A stretch of 38,244 nt of DNA. Source: Lachnoclostridium sp. UBA1434 (GTDB taxonomy: Bacteria; Bacillota; Clostridia; Lachnospirales; Lachnospiraceae). The number at the start of each line of letters is the position of its first letter. The stretch's first letter is position 1. The stretch covers positions 3,772 to 42,015 of the forward strand of contig DCTS01000083.1 in the NCBI GenBank assembly GCA_002329645.1, written 5' to 3'. The translations under genes and the position numbers were made by a program. This document shows, in pieces, positions 26,467 to 33,828 of the stretch. Below the pieces are notes generated by a model that saw only the letters and a list, made by a program, of their open reading frames with translations, was not told the DNA's origin and ran no database searches.

Positions 26467-26931
26467 ATGAAGCTTTATATGAAGCAAAAGGTATTTTCCT
26501 GGAAGGATAAATTTAATATTGCTGATGAACAGGGGTATACCCGTTATTACGCAGAAGGAGAAGTGTTTACTTGGGGTAAAAAGCTTCACATATGTGACAG
26601 TACAGGGCAGGAAGTCGCCTTTATACGTCAAAAGCTTATGTCCTGGCTTCCCCGGTATTATGTGGAGATAAACGGGGTTACTGTTGCCGCTGTGGTGAAG
26701 GAGTTTACTTTCTTCAAATCATCCTATCGTGTTGAGGGTTTACCGTGGCAGATGAAGGGGGATTTTTGGGCCCATAACTATATCATGTATGATGGTCAGC
26801 GGGATATCATGAGACTAAGCAAGGTCTGGTTTACCTGGGGAGACAGCTATGAGCTTGAGATCTATGATCCCGGTGATGAGCTTCTCTGTCTGTGTGTGGC
26901 ATTGGCGGTGGATTGTGCCCTTGCACAATAA
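26467..26931 (+). CDS. LURP-one-related / YxjI-like protein
   Basis: This 154-residue protein is rich in short beta strands and aromatic residues (VFSWKDKFNI, EVFTWGKKLHI, SWLPRYYVEI, VWFTWGDSYELEIYD), the pattern of the tubby-like beta-barrel of LURP-one-related proteins such as Bacillus YxjI. The C-terminus (LLCLCVALAVDCAL) gives the central hydrophobic helix. The function of bacterial members is unknown. The ATG follows AAGGAGG by seven bases. It may be co-transcribed with the upstream lipoprotein gene. Confidence 0.85.
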   Translation: MKLYMKQKVFSWKDKFNIADEQGYTRYYAEGEVFTWGKKLHICDSTGQEVAFIRQKLMSWLPRYYVEINGVTVAAVVKEFTFFKSSYRVEGLPWQMKGDFWAHNYIMYDGQRDIMRLSKVWFTWGDSYELEIYDPGDELLCLCVALAVDCALAQ

Positions 26932-27040
26932 GACAATCAATAGAGATTATTGAAAAAGAGAGCATATAACAGGATTGGCAAAATGAAAGAAAAATCTGTA
27001 TATGTATTTTATGAATTAAATTAATATGGGGGTATATATA

Positions 27041-27406
27041 ATGAAAAAAATATGGTTAATCCTATGCATTATTACAGTCTTTATATTTTCCGGTTGTTTA
27101 TCGAAAACACACATACCTAATCAAAAGAAGCTTATATCTTATATGGAAGATGCCGGATATACTGTTGATAAGTATTCAAATATTGGCGACATTAATGATA
27201 TTACCCGTATTGTTGCTGTAAAGGGAGATAGTATATTGGATGTTTGCTATAATGTAAAAGATGAAGACATTGATACAGTCCTTGATTTTTACGGTGACAA
27301 TTATAAAAAAGCTTATATAGGCGGTTGTATCGGTGATTTCGTGTATTATGCGAGTGATGAGACTGTATGGGAAATATCTAAAATAGATGCAGATATTGAA
27401 AATTAA
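27041..27406 (+). CDS. Small putative lipoprotein
   Basis: A 121-residue protein with a short basic start, hydrophobic core and lipobox IFSGC (lipidated Cys 19). The mature part is about 100 residues and gives no recognisable domain. The ATG at 27041 follows GGGGG by eight bases; the ATG at 27026 would contain the binding site. It is followed by a strong hairpin, so the transcript probably ends here. Confidence 0.78.
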   Translation: MKKIWLILCIITVFIFSGCLSKTHIPNQKKLISYMEDAGYTVDKYSNIGDINDITRIVAVKGDSILDVCYNVKDEDIDTVLDFYGDNYKKAYIGGCIGDFVYYASDETVWEISKIDADIEN

Positions 27407-27453
27407 AGGTATCCATCTGATGACGGCTCCGGGATATAATTTTATATAATACC

Positions 27454-27479
27454 AGGGAATGTGATAAAGCACATTCCCT
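27454..27479. terminator. Hairpin between the small lipoprotein and the XRE-S24 gene
   Basis: AGGGAATGTG and CACATTCCCT form a perfect ten-base stem with loop ATAAAG. AAGTTTATA follows, so the T-run is short. It separates Region 2 from the XRE-S24/TerB cassette. Confidence 0.55.
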
Positions 27480-27529
27480 AAGTTTATACCTAAAAACACA
27501 TATCCTATGGGTAAAAGGCTACTTCTCAA

Positions 27530-27541
27530 TGCATATTCTGC
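27530..27541. promoter_or_regulatory. Candidate XRE-S24 operator, upstream copy
   Basis: TGCATATTCTGC matches the copy at 27561-27572 in 11 of 12 bases and lies 31 bp from it, about three helical turns. Confidence 0.45.
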
Positions 27542-27553
27542 ACTTTTCCCGTC

Positions 27554-27582
27554 TTGTTATTGCAGATTCTGCGATTTATATA
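27554..27582 (+). promoter_or_regulatory. Promoter of the XRE-S24/TerB cassette
   Basis: TTGTTA (27554-27559), a 17-base spacer and TATATA (27577-27582). The start point would be near 27589, about 28 bases before the ribosome binding site. One operator candidate fills the spacer. Confidence 0.5.
27561..27572. promoter_or_regulatory. Candidate XRE-S24 operator inside the promoter spacer
   Basis: TGCAGATTCTGC contains the perfect palindrome GCAGA-T-TCTGC between -35 and -10, a position that would block polymerase. It is a direct repeat of 27530-27541. Confidence 0.5.
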
Positions 27583-27629
27583 TTGCATTATATATAAAAT
27601 AATGTAAAATGATATTGGAGGTGCTCAAT

Positions 27630-28190
27630 ATGAACTTAGGGAAAAAATTATTAGAAGTTCGGGAAGCTGCTAAAATATCACGTGCGCAGATGGTTGAACG
27701 CCTGAAAGAAAAAGGTTTTGACGTAAAGACATATACAATAAGTAAATGGGAAACCGGGGTATCTAAACCAACGATTGAGGTATTCCTCACAATATGCGAT
27801 ATATGCCGGGTAATGGATATACGGCAGACCTTCACCGACAAAAGGTTCCTGCGATTATATGACATACCGGTATCAGCCGGCCCCGGTAATTACCTTTGTG
27901 ACAGTTCTTACGAAATGATAGAGGTTGATAATACAGTCCCGGATTTAGCCGATTATGCGGTAAGAGTAAGCGGAGACAGCATGATGCCCCGTTTTGTAGA
28001 TCAACAGATAATCTTTATCCATGAGCAGCCTGCTTTGAATGAAGGAGAGATAGGAATCTTCTGCTTAAATAGCGATACCTATATAAAAAAGCTTGGAAAT
28101 GCATGTCTTATTTCTTTGAACCCGAAATATGATCCTATCCCTATTCGAGAGCATGACGATTTTAGAGTATTAGGAAAGGTTGTCGGATAG
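27630..28190 (+). CDS. XRE-family repressor with S24 (LexA/CI-like) self-cleavage domain
   Basis: A 186-residue DNA-binding protein. Residues 1-65 form an XRE helix-turn-helix (ISRAQMVERLKE, YTISKWETGVSKPTIE). Residues 75-186 form an S24 peptidase-like domain with a candidate Ala-Gly cleavage site A83-G84 (PVSAGPG), the nucleophile S117 (SGDSMMP) and general base K153 (TYIKKL). The spacing is close to that in LexA. In LexA/CI-type repressors, activated RecA triggers self-cleavage and derepression. The ATG at 27630 follows GGAGG by eight bases. It lies 50 bp before the TerB gene in the same direction and probably controls that operon and itself. Confidence 0.9.
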   Translation: MNLGKKLLEVREAAKISRAQMVERLKEKGFDVKTYTISKWETGVSKPTIEVFLTICDICRVMDIRQTFTDKRFLRLYDIPVSAGPGNYLCDSSYEMIEVDNTVPDLADYAVRVSGDSMMPRFVDQQIIFIHEQPALNEGEIGIFCLNSDTYIKKLGNACLISLNPKYDPIPIREHDDFRVLGKVVG

Positions 28191-28240
28191 CCTTTTCGAA
28201 TACTCACAGCTTTTTGAGTTGAAACCTTTGAGGTGAATTA

Positions 28241-30043
28241 ATGGACGGATTTAATGCGGCAAAAAAATATAAGTCATATAAAATCCCCGGACAGCAGCAG
28301 TTTAATTTAGACGGTGCTGCTATTGAACTGCCTCAGGTAAAATCCGCCAAACCCGCACCGCTTGATGAAGGTATGTACTATGAGATTGAATACGACGCCT
28401 GTCCCATACCGGGTGTTGGTAAATTCGTTTTGAAATCTCAGAAGATAACGGAGCCTGAAAGGGACGAAAAGCGGGATCTCTTTTATCAGATGAGAGATAT
28501 CGCAAGGACGCACCATTCCGCATATGACAGCTCGAGATTTTTTGATCAGCGGGTTCAATATAACAACTCCATAATCTTTTATAAGCAAGGTATGTTTATG
28601 AAGGATTTTACGGATGACTATTCCGGAAACGCCGGGTTTACGCAATACTTCCCTAATTACAATATAATGGGCTACGAGCAGCTCAGGACATATTTTACCT
28701 GGCGTACAGAGGTCAGAAAAGGTAATGTGGCTGACATATCCTTGTCCTACGCGTTTCTTTATATTTACGAGTTGCTGGGAAATATCGGAGTGAATAACCC
28801 GCAGGACGGCCTCGACAAACTGATGTTTTTCTGGAAGGCCTTCAGTGCCTATAATAAATCCATCGATAAGTATATCTTAAGGTGGCTTAAGGATTACCAT
28901 GTCTACTACGAGCTTGACCATACCTTTAAAGACTTTATTGAGACAAACAATCTTACCGGATTTTATCCTGATTTGGTGGACATAGATAATAACTTTGACC
29001 TGTTCTGCTCCATATCAAAATATGATATAAGGAAATCAGCCTTTTTCAGCAAAGAAAATTCGAAGCTGATTGCGGACTGTTTCTTCTTTGTTATCAATAA
29101 GCTAAGACAATCATTCGAAGACAACGGAATCCGCTTTGAAGAATCAATATTTCAACCTACTAAGAAGCTGTCGGAATGGAAGCCTTTTAAAGGCGCATTA
29201 TTTCATAATTGGATGAAGCAGGCGGACAGACGGATTGTATTATCTGAAAATGAAATCTATATATGCCAAAAAAATAGATGGGCCTTCAGCTCGGTCATTA
29301 CATCCGAAAATGCCCGGCAGTTAATCGGATACATTATGAAGCAGATGGAAGCTGCCTTACGAAGGGTCACAAGCTATAAGCATAAGCTTTCAGCAAACTT
29401 AAGCGCCGTCACGCATGAAGCAGTCGTCAAGCTACAGGAAGCAGGTCTATCTCTTGAAGAAATCATAAACGATGCGGTGTACCGATTCTACAAGGAAGCA
29501 ACCAAAACGGTTGTGGTCGTGGATCAGGAAGCCTTGGCCCGAATCAGGCAGGAGGCTCTGGTCATACAGGAGAAACTAATTGTACCTGAGCAGGAACAAC
29601 AGCCTGTTCCGATTATGCCCATGCAGGAAGAACAACATGCATCGGTTTTACCCATACAAGACGAGCAGCCTGTTCCGACAATCCCTATGCAGGACAAAGG
29701 GCCTGTTTCGGTTTCACCCATTCAGGAACAGCTTAGCCTATCGTATACGGCTATTCAGGACATGCCTTCCATGCCGCCTGTGACCCCTTCATCTCCCCTC
29801 TCCGATACCTGGGAGAGCCTGAAAAATACATTGACAAAAACTGAAATTGAAGCTTTATCTGTAGTGATGAATGGAGAGATCGAATTAAAGAGATTCGCTG
29901 ATGAGTGCGGCATCATGCTGGAGGTTCTCGTTGACGGGATCAACGAAAAGGCCATGGATTCCATTGGCGATAGTCTGCTGGATGAAGACTTTGTTATATA
30001 CGATGATTATAAAGAACAAGTAAAGGAATTGATAGGATTATGA
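28241..30043 (+). CDS. TerB-N / TerB-C domain protein of a BrxD-helicase cassette
   Basis: A protein of 600 residues without signal peptide or membrane segment. Residues about 75-260 match the TerB_N family (YNIMGYEQLRTYFTWRTEVRKGNV, then SYAFLYIYELLGNIG). A degenerate 11-residue repeat (452-507) forms a flexible linker to a C-terminal TerB-C-like region (about 520-600; TEIEALSVVMNGEIELKRFA). TerB-type domains are linked in comparative work to Ter-dependent stress and defence systems; this does not imply tellurite resistance. The gene follows the S24 repressor and overlaps the ATPase gene as ATGA, so the two proteins are likely made in step and may form a complex with the helicase. ATG follows GAGGTG by five bases. 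Confidence 0.85.
   Translation: MDGFNAAKKYKSYKIPGQQQFNLDGAAIELPQVKSAKPAPLDEGMYYEIEYDACPIPGVGKFVLKSQKITEPERDEKRDLFYQMRDIARTHHSAYDSSRFFDQRVQYNNSIIFYKQGMFMKDFTDDYSGNAGFTQYFPNYNIMGYEQLRTYFTWRTEVRKGNVADISLSYAFLYIYELLGNIGVNNPQDGLDKLMFFWKAFSAYNKSIDKYILRWLKDYHVYYELDHTFKDFIETNNLTGFYPDLVDIDNNFDLFCSISKYDIRKSAFFSKENSKLIADCFFFVINKLRQSFEDNGIRFEESIFQPTKKLSEWKPFKGALFHNWMKQADRRIVLSENEIYICQKNRWAFSSVITSENARQLIGYIMKQMEAALRRVTSYKHKLSANLSAVTHEAVVKLQEAGLSLEEIINDAVYRFYKEATKTVVVVDQEALARIRQEALVIQEKLIVPEQEQQPVPIMPMQEEQHASVLPIQDEQPVPTIPMQDKGPVSVSPIQEQLSLSYTAIQDMPSMPPVTPSSPLSDTWESLKNTLTKTEIEALSVVMNGEIELKRFADECGIMLEVLVDGINEKAMDSIGDSLLDEDFVIYDDYKEQVKELIGL
29594..29761 (+). repeat. Degenerate 33-36-bp tandem repeat encoding the TerB protein linker
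   Basis: Five in-frame copies: EQQPVPIMPMQE, EQHASVLPIQD, EQPVPTIPMQD, KGPVSVSPIQE, QLSLSYTAIQD. The conserved core is Pro-(Met/Ile)-Gln with Val/Pro before it, giving an extended Pro/Gln-rich linker between the TerB-N and TerB-C regions. Confidence 0.85.
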
Positions 30044-31356
30044 CAAGCCAGGTACCGAACAGAATAGCAAATATCTTAATTAACGCCTTGAAAGGCGGTG
30101 TTGTGCCGAGGGTAGGCCTCGAGTACATCACTGTAGGCCGGACTCAGGAGATTGCTGCCATACTCCACGATATCCAGATGATTGAAGAAGGCAGCGCATC
30201 CTTCCGTTTTATCGTTGGCAAATACGGCAGCGGAAAGAGCTTTCTGCTCCAGACTATCCGAAATTATGCCACGGCGAAAGGCTTTGTGGTTGTGGATGCC
30301 GACCTGTCGCCGGAGCGTCGGTTTGCCGGCACCAAGGGCCAGGGATTAGCTACCTATAAGGAGTTGATCAGGAATCTTTCTACCAAATCAAAGCCTGACG
30401 GCGGTGCGCTTCCGTTAATACTGGAAAAATGGATATCCGGTATTCAAGCAACTATTAAGGCACAATTCAATGTCAGCGAAGATGAATTTGACGATCTGGT
30501 GGAAAGGCAAATCTACGCAGTCGCAAGCTCTCTGGAAGGAATGGTTAACGGATTTGAATTTGCCAAAGCCGTGGTTACTTATTGGAAGGCTTACAAGCAG
30601 GACGACGCGGCAATGAAATCAAATGTACTCAGGTGGTTTCGCGGAGAATATCCGACCCGTAAGGAAGCAAAGGATGATTTGGGAATTAACTTCATAGTCA
30701 CCGATGAGACCTGGTATGACTTCCTGAAGATATTCGCTGCATTTATGGTCGGGGCCGGGTATAAAGGAATGCTTGTCATGATAGACGAGCTTGTTAATAT
30801 TTTTAAGATTCCGAATTCTATAACCAGAGCAAATAACTACGAGAAAATTCTTACCATGTATAATGATGTGCTGCAGGGAAAGGCGAGCCACATCGGCTTC
30901 CTTATGGCCGGGACGCCTCAATGCATCGAGGACAAGTATAAGGGTGTATTCAGCTATGAGGCGTTACGTTCGCGCCTGGCGGAGGGCCATTTCGCCACCG
31001 CCGATATCAAAGACCTCTCCGCTCCCATCATTCGACTTAAGATGTTATCTCAGGAGGAAATGTATATTCTAGTGGAGAAGCTTTTAAATATTCATGCCCA
31101 GCTATATAACTACTCTCCCACCCTGTCCCATGATGATTTGGTTTATTTCTTAACTGTAGAATATAACCGCGTCGGAGCAGAGACGCACATTACACCCCGT
31201 GAGATCATCCGCGATTTTATCGAATTGATCAATATTCTGCATCAGAATCCGCAGAAAAGTGTTTCAGAAATTCTAGGAGACAACAGCTTTGAAATGGCCA
31301 AAGGCGGACTGACAGATGAGATAATCCACCAAGAATTTATTGACTTTGAAGTCTAG
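30040..31356 (+). CDS. BrxD-like P-loop ATPase (DUF2791 / BREX ATP-binding family)
   Basis: A 438-residue ATPase. The start region (VPRVGLEYITVGRTQEI) and Walker A GKYGSGKS (60-67) are typical of the BrxC/BrxD ATP-binding family; Walker B lies in GMLVMIDELVN (about 245-255), followed by a sensor-like stretch (HIGFLMAGTPQC). The C-terminal phrase HITPREIIRDFIELINIL is also characteristic of BrxD. In BREX type 2, BrxD accompanies the BrxHI helicase; here the same pair occurs with a TerB protein instead of PglW, PglX and PglZ. The ATG overlaps the TerB stop by four bases. The end of the gene forms one arm of a 14-bp inverted repeat. Confidence 0.88.
   Translation: MTSQVPNRIANILINALKGGVVPRVGLEYITVGRTQEIAAILHDIQMIEEGSASFRFIVGKYGSGKSFLLQTIRNYATAKGFVVVDADLSPERRFAGTKGQGLATYKELIRNLSTKSKPDGGALPLILEKWISGIQATIKAQFNVSEDEFDDLVERQIYAVASSLEGMVNGFEFAKAVVTYWKAYKQDDAAMKSNVLRWFRGEYPTRKEAKDDLGINFIVTDETWYDFLKIFAAFMVGAGYKGMLVMIDELVNIFKIPNSITRANNYEKILTMYNDVLQGKASHIGFLMAGTPQCIEDKYKGVFSYEALRSRLAEGHFATADIKDLSAPIIRLKMLSQEEMYILVEKLLNIHAQLYNYSPTLSHDDLVYFLTVEYNRVGAETHITPREIIRDFIELINILHQNPQKSVSEILGDNSFEMAKGGLTDEIIHQEFIDFEV
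31341..31356 (+). repeat. 16-bp direct repeat, copy 1
   Basis: TGACTTTGAAGTCTAG, the last codons of the ATPase gene including its stop. The same 16 bases recur at 31468-31483, preceded by a similar GAAT-rich stretch. Confidence 0.85.
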
Positions 31357-31467
31357 ATAATTCATATACACTAGATGTCAATAAATTCTTTAGGAGTCTT
31401 TTAGAGTTTGAACTCTAAAAACTCTCTAAGTAATTTTTGATTTATAAAATTACTTTCGGAATATTTT

Positions 31468-31483
31468 TGACTTTGAAGTCTAG
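31468..31483 (+). repeat. 16-bp direct repeat, copy 2
   Basis: Exact copy of 31341-31356, 127 bp downstream. The two copies bracket most of the inverted-repeat block. Confidence 0.85.
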
Positions 31484-31517
31484 CCAGCGCAATGCATGCG
31501 CAGGAATGAGGATAACT

Positions 31518-33719
31518 ATGGATGTATTTAGCAGACTCGCACCCTTTATTCAAGAATTTATCTATCAAAACAAATGGGAGGAATTACGAGGCAACCAGGT
31601 TGCTGCCTGTGAGGTCATCTTCGATAGCGACGATAATCTGCTCCTGTCCTCCGGGACTGCTTCCGGCAAGACAGAGGCAGCCTTTCTTCCGGTGCTAACC
31701 GAGCTTTATAATAAGCCCTCTTGCTCTGTCGGAGTATTATATATCTCTCCGCTCAAGGCACTGATCAATGACCAGTTTAAACGGCTGGAACAGCTTCTTC
31801 TTGATTCTAATATCCCGGTTACAAAATGGCACGGAGACGCTTCACAAACCCGGAAGAACAAGCTTATAAAAAACCCTGAAGGCCTGCTGCAAATAACGCC
31901 GGAGTCATTAGAAAGTCTGATCACCAACAAACGCGGTGCCTGCCTTTCAATGTTTTCTGATCTGCGGTTTGTCATTATAGATGAGGTCCACTATTTTATG
32001 CGGGATGTCAGAGGCCTGCAGCTTCTTTGTGTTCTCGAACGATTGAAGCAATTAACAGGTGTTAATCCAAGGCGAATCGGATTATCAGCCACCTTGGGGG
32101 ATATTTCTCTGGCTCAAAACTGGCTAAACACAGGCACCGGCCGGAACTGCGCAGCTCCCATAATCGATGAAGGAAAAAAGCGTGTCAGACTTCATATAGA
32201 ACGCTTCGTTAATTACACCGAGGATCGTGATTTTATCGAGAGAGACGGAAGCGGTAATGTTATTAAGGTCAACTCCGGTGATATTGGTGACCGTGAGCAT
32301 TTTGAATATCTTTTCAAGCAAACGCTTGACAAAAAGACGATTATCTTCACCAACAGCCGGGAAGAGACGGAATTTATCATTGCTAATTTACGCGAAATAG
32401 CATTGAGATATAAAGCGCCTGATGTTTACCGGGTTCATCACGGTAATGTTTCGGCTCTGCTGCGGGAGAATACAGAGGATGAAATGAAATCCGATGATGA
32501 AAAGATTGTAACCGGCGCCACCGTTACATTAGAGCTGGGTATAGATATAGGTTCTCTTGACCAGGCTGTTCAGGTTGGCGCACCCCTCAATGTCTCCAGC
32601 TTTGCTCAGCGTCTAGGCCGATGCGGCAGGCGCGGCCAGATTCCCCAGCTGCTTTTTACATTTGTTGAAAGCATACGGATAAATTCCGGTGATATTCTCG
32701 GACCGATCAATTGGGAATTTATACGAACGATCTCTATCATAGAGCTTTATTTGAAGGAGCACTGGATTGAGCCTATCCCGCCGCAAAACCATGCTTATAA
32801 TCTTCTGTATCACCAGACAATGAGCTGCTTGAAAAGCAATGGGGAAATGTCCCCGGCAGGCCTAGCACAATCAATCCTGACCCTGGGCTGCTTTAAAAGT
32901 ATTTCACAGGATGATTATAAGCAACTGCTCTCCCACTTGATCAACATAGATCAACTGCAGCGTACCGAGCATGGCGGTTTGATTATCGGACGTGAAGGTG
33001 AAAAGGTTGTCAACAGCCATAAATTTCTGACTGTGTTCCTTGCACCGGAATACCTGCTTGTAAAAGACGAAAACCGTACTATCGGTACGGTTGACAAGGT
33101 CTACCCGGTTGGCACACGCTTTGCGCTGGCGGGTATGGCATGGGAGACGGTGGATGTAAATGAAAAATCAAAGGTTATTTTCGTTAAGCGGGTACCCGGG
33201 ATATCGGTTGTGGACTGGAATGTGGACTTTACTGCTGAGCTTCATACTGTTCTAGTCCGTAAGATTCGCAGTATTCTGAAAGAGAATAATGCATATCCTT
33301 ATTTAAGCCCGCGCTGCCAGGAAAGATTGGCAGAAATTCAATATATTGCCCGTAATTGCTGTATACTGGATAATCTCGTGACCCCGTTGTCCGATAAAAA
33401 ATATGCCGTCTTCCCCTGGGTGGGAACAAGGCAGTTAATTACATTAAACTACGCATTAAGGCACAGAAAAATAAAGAGTAAGCTCCCCTGGATCACCTGT
33501 GTTTATCTTGAGGTTGTTTTCGACGGGACCAAAGAGGAATTGGAGAATATCATCTGCGATATTCTTCGCAGTGACCTTGACCTATATGACCTGCCGCTGC
33601 CTGATAAGGTGCAGATTGACGGGAAGTATAACGAGTTCATCCCGCTTGGACTCCTTCGCAAGCAATTTATTGAAGATTATCTCGATTTTGAAGGGCTCAA
33701 AAATGATTTAATCCGCTAA
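31518..33719 (+). CDS. BrxHI / Lhr-like superfamily 2 DEAD/DEAH-type helicase
   Basis: A helicase of 733 residues. Motif I is GTASGKTE (46-53), motif II DEVH (155-158), motif III SAT (190-192), then TIIFTNSREETE, TLELGIDIGS and motif VI QRLGRCGRRGQ (about 364). The C-terminal third is not assigned. Length fits the short Lhr-like BrxHI helicases of BREX rather than full-length Lhr (about 1400-1500). The ATG at 31518 has GAGGAT just upstream; an upstream in-frame ATG at 31437 would translate part of the palindrome block and has no binding site. It is the last gene of the cassette and should unwind or translocate on nucleic acid with the ATPase and TerB proteins. Confidence 0.88.
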   Translation: MDVFSRLAPFIQEFIYQNKWEELRGNQVAACEVIFDSDDNLLLSSGTASGKTEAAFLPVLTELYNKPSCSVGVLYISPLKALINDQFKRLEQLLLDSNIPVTKWHGDASQTRKNKLIKNPEGLLQITPESLESLITNKRGACLSMFSDLRFVIIDEVHYFMRDVRGLQLLCVLERLKQLTGVNPRRIGLSATLGDISLAQNWLNTGTGRNCAAPIIDEGKKRVRLHIERFVNYTEDRDFIERDGSGNVIKVNSGDIGDREHFEYLFKQTLDKKTIIFTNSREETEFIIANLREIALRYKAPDVYRVHHGNVSALLRENTEDEMKSDDEKIVTGATVTLELGIDIGSLDQAVQVGAPLNVSSFAQRLGRCGRRGQIPQLLFTFVESIRINSGDILGPINWEFIRTISIIELYLKEHWIEPIPPQNHAYNLLYHQTMSCLKSNGEMSPAGLAQSILTLGCFKSISQDDYKQLLSHLINIDQLQRTEHGGLIIGREGEKVVNSHKFLTVFLAPEYLLVKDENRTIGTVDKVYPVGTRFALAGMAWETVDVNEKSKVIFVKRVPGISVVDWNVDFTAELHTVLVRKIRSILKENNAYPYLSPRCQERLAEIQYIARNCCILDNLVTPLSDKKYAVFPWVGTRQLITLNYALRHRKIKSKLPWITCVYLEVVFDGTKEELENIICDILRSDLDLYDLPLPDKVQIDGKYNEFIPLGLLRKQFIEDYLDFEGLKNDLIR

Positions 33720-33727
33720 GATGCTGT

Positions 33728-33799
33728 CATCAATTATTAATGAAGTCCTATGCAGTAATATTTATCTATAATCATTAATACTAATTGATGAAGTCCTAT
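33728..33799. repeat. Inverted and direct repeats after the helicase gene
   Basis: Arms 33728-33743 (CATCAATTATTAATGA) and 33772-33790 pair except for a three-base bulge, and ATGAAGTCCTAT occurs directly after or within each arm (33740-33751 and 33788-33799). The pairing could mark the cassette's 3' end; TATAAT at 33799-33804 is a possible -10 box for the next gene. Confidence 0.7.
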
Positions 33800-33828
33800 A
33801 TAATAAGAGATATTTCCGGAGGAACATA

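Larger units (their letters stand above)
31331..31501. repeat. Block of perfect inverted repeats between ATPase and helicase genes
   Basis: Six dyads follow each other: 14-base arms at 31331-31344 and 31377-31390; GACTT-TG-AAGTC at 31343-31354 and again at 31470-31481; ten-base arms TTTTAGAGTT/AACTCTAAAA (31399-31408, 31411-31420); ten-base arms AAGTAATTTT/AAAATTACTT (31428-31437, 31446-31455); and GCGCA/TGCGC (31487-31491, 31497-31501). The first starts inside the ATPase coding region and spans its stop codon. No clear T-run marks any as a terminator. Confidence 0.85.

Noticed and set aside
31399..31420. Rho-independent terminator between ATPase and helicase genes
   Set aside because: The stem is AT-rich and is followed by AACTC rather than a T-run in either useful direction.
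31437..31517. Longer start for the helicase at 31437
   Set aside because: It would translate the palindrome block and the repeated 16-mer, gives an unrelated N-terminus and has no binding site; the ATG at 31518 starts the helicase-like sequence with GAGGAT upstream.
27530..33719. Calling the cassette tellurite resistance because of TerB domains
   Set aside because: TerB-N/TerB-C domains occur in many stress and defence contexts, and no terC, terD or terZ gene is present.
28241..33719. Calling a complete BREX system
   Set aside because: PglX, PglZ, BrxC and BrxA/B are absent from the window, and the flanking genes are unrelated.
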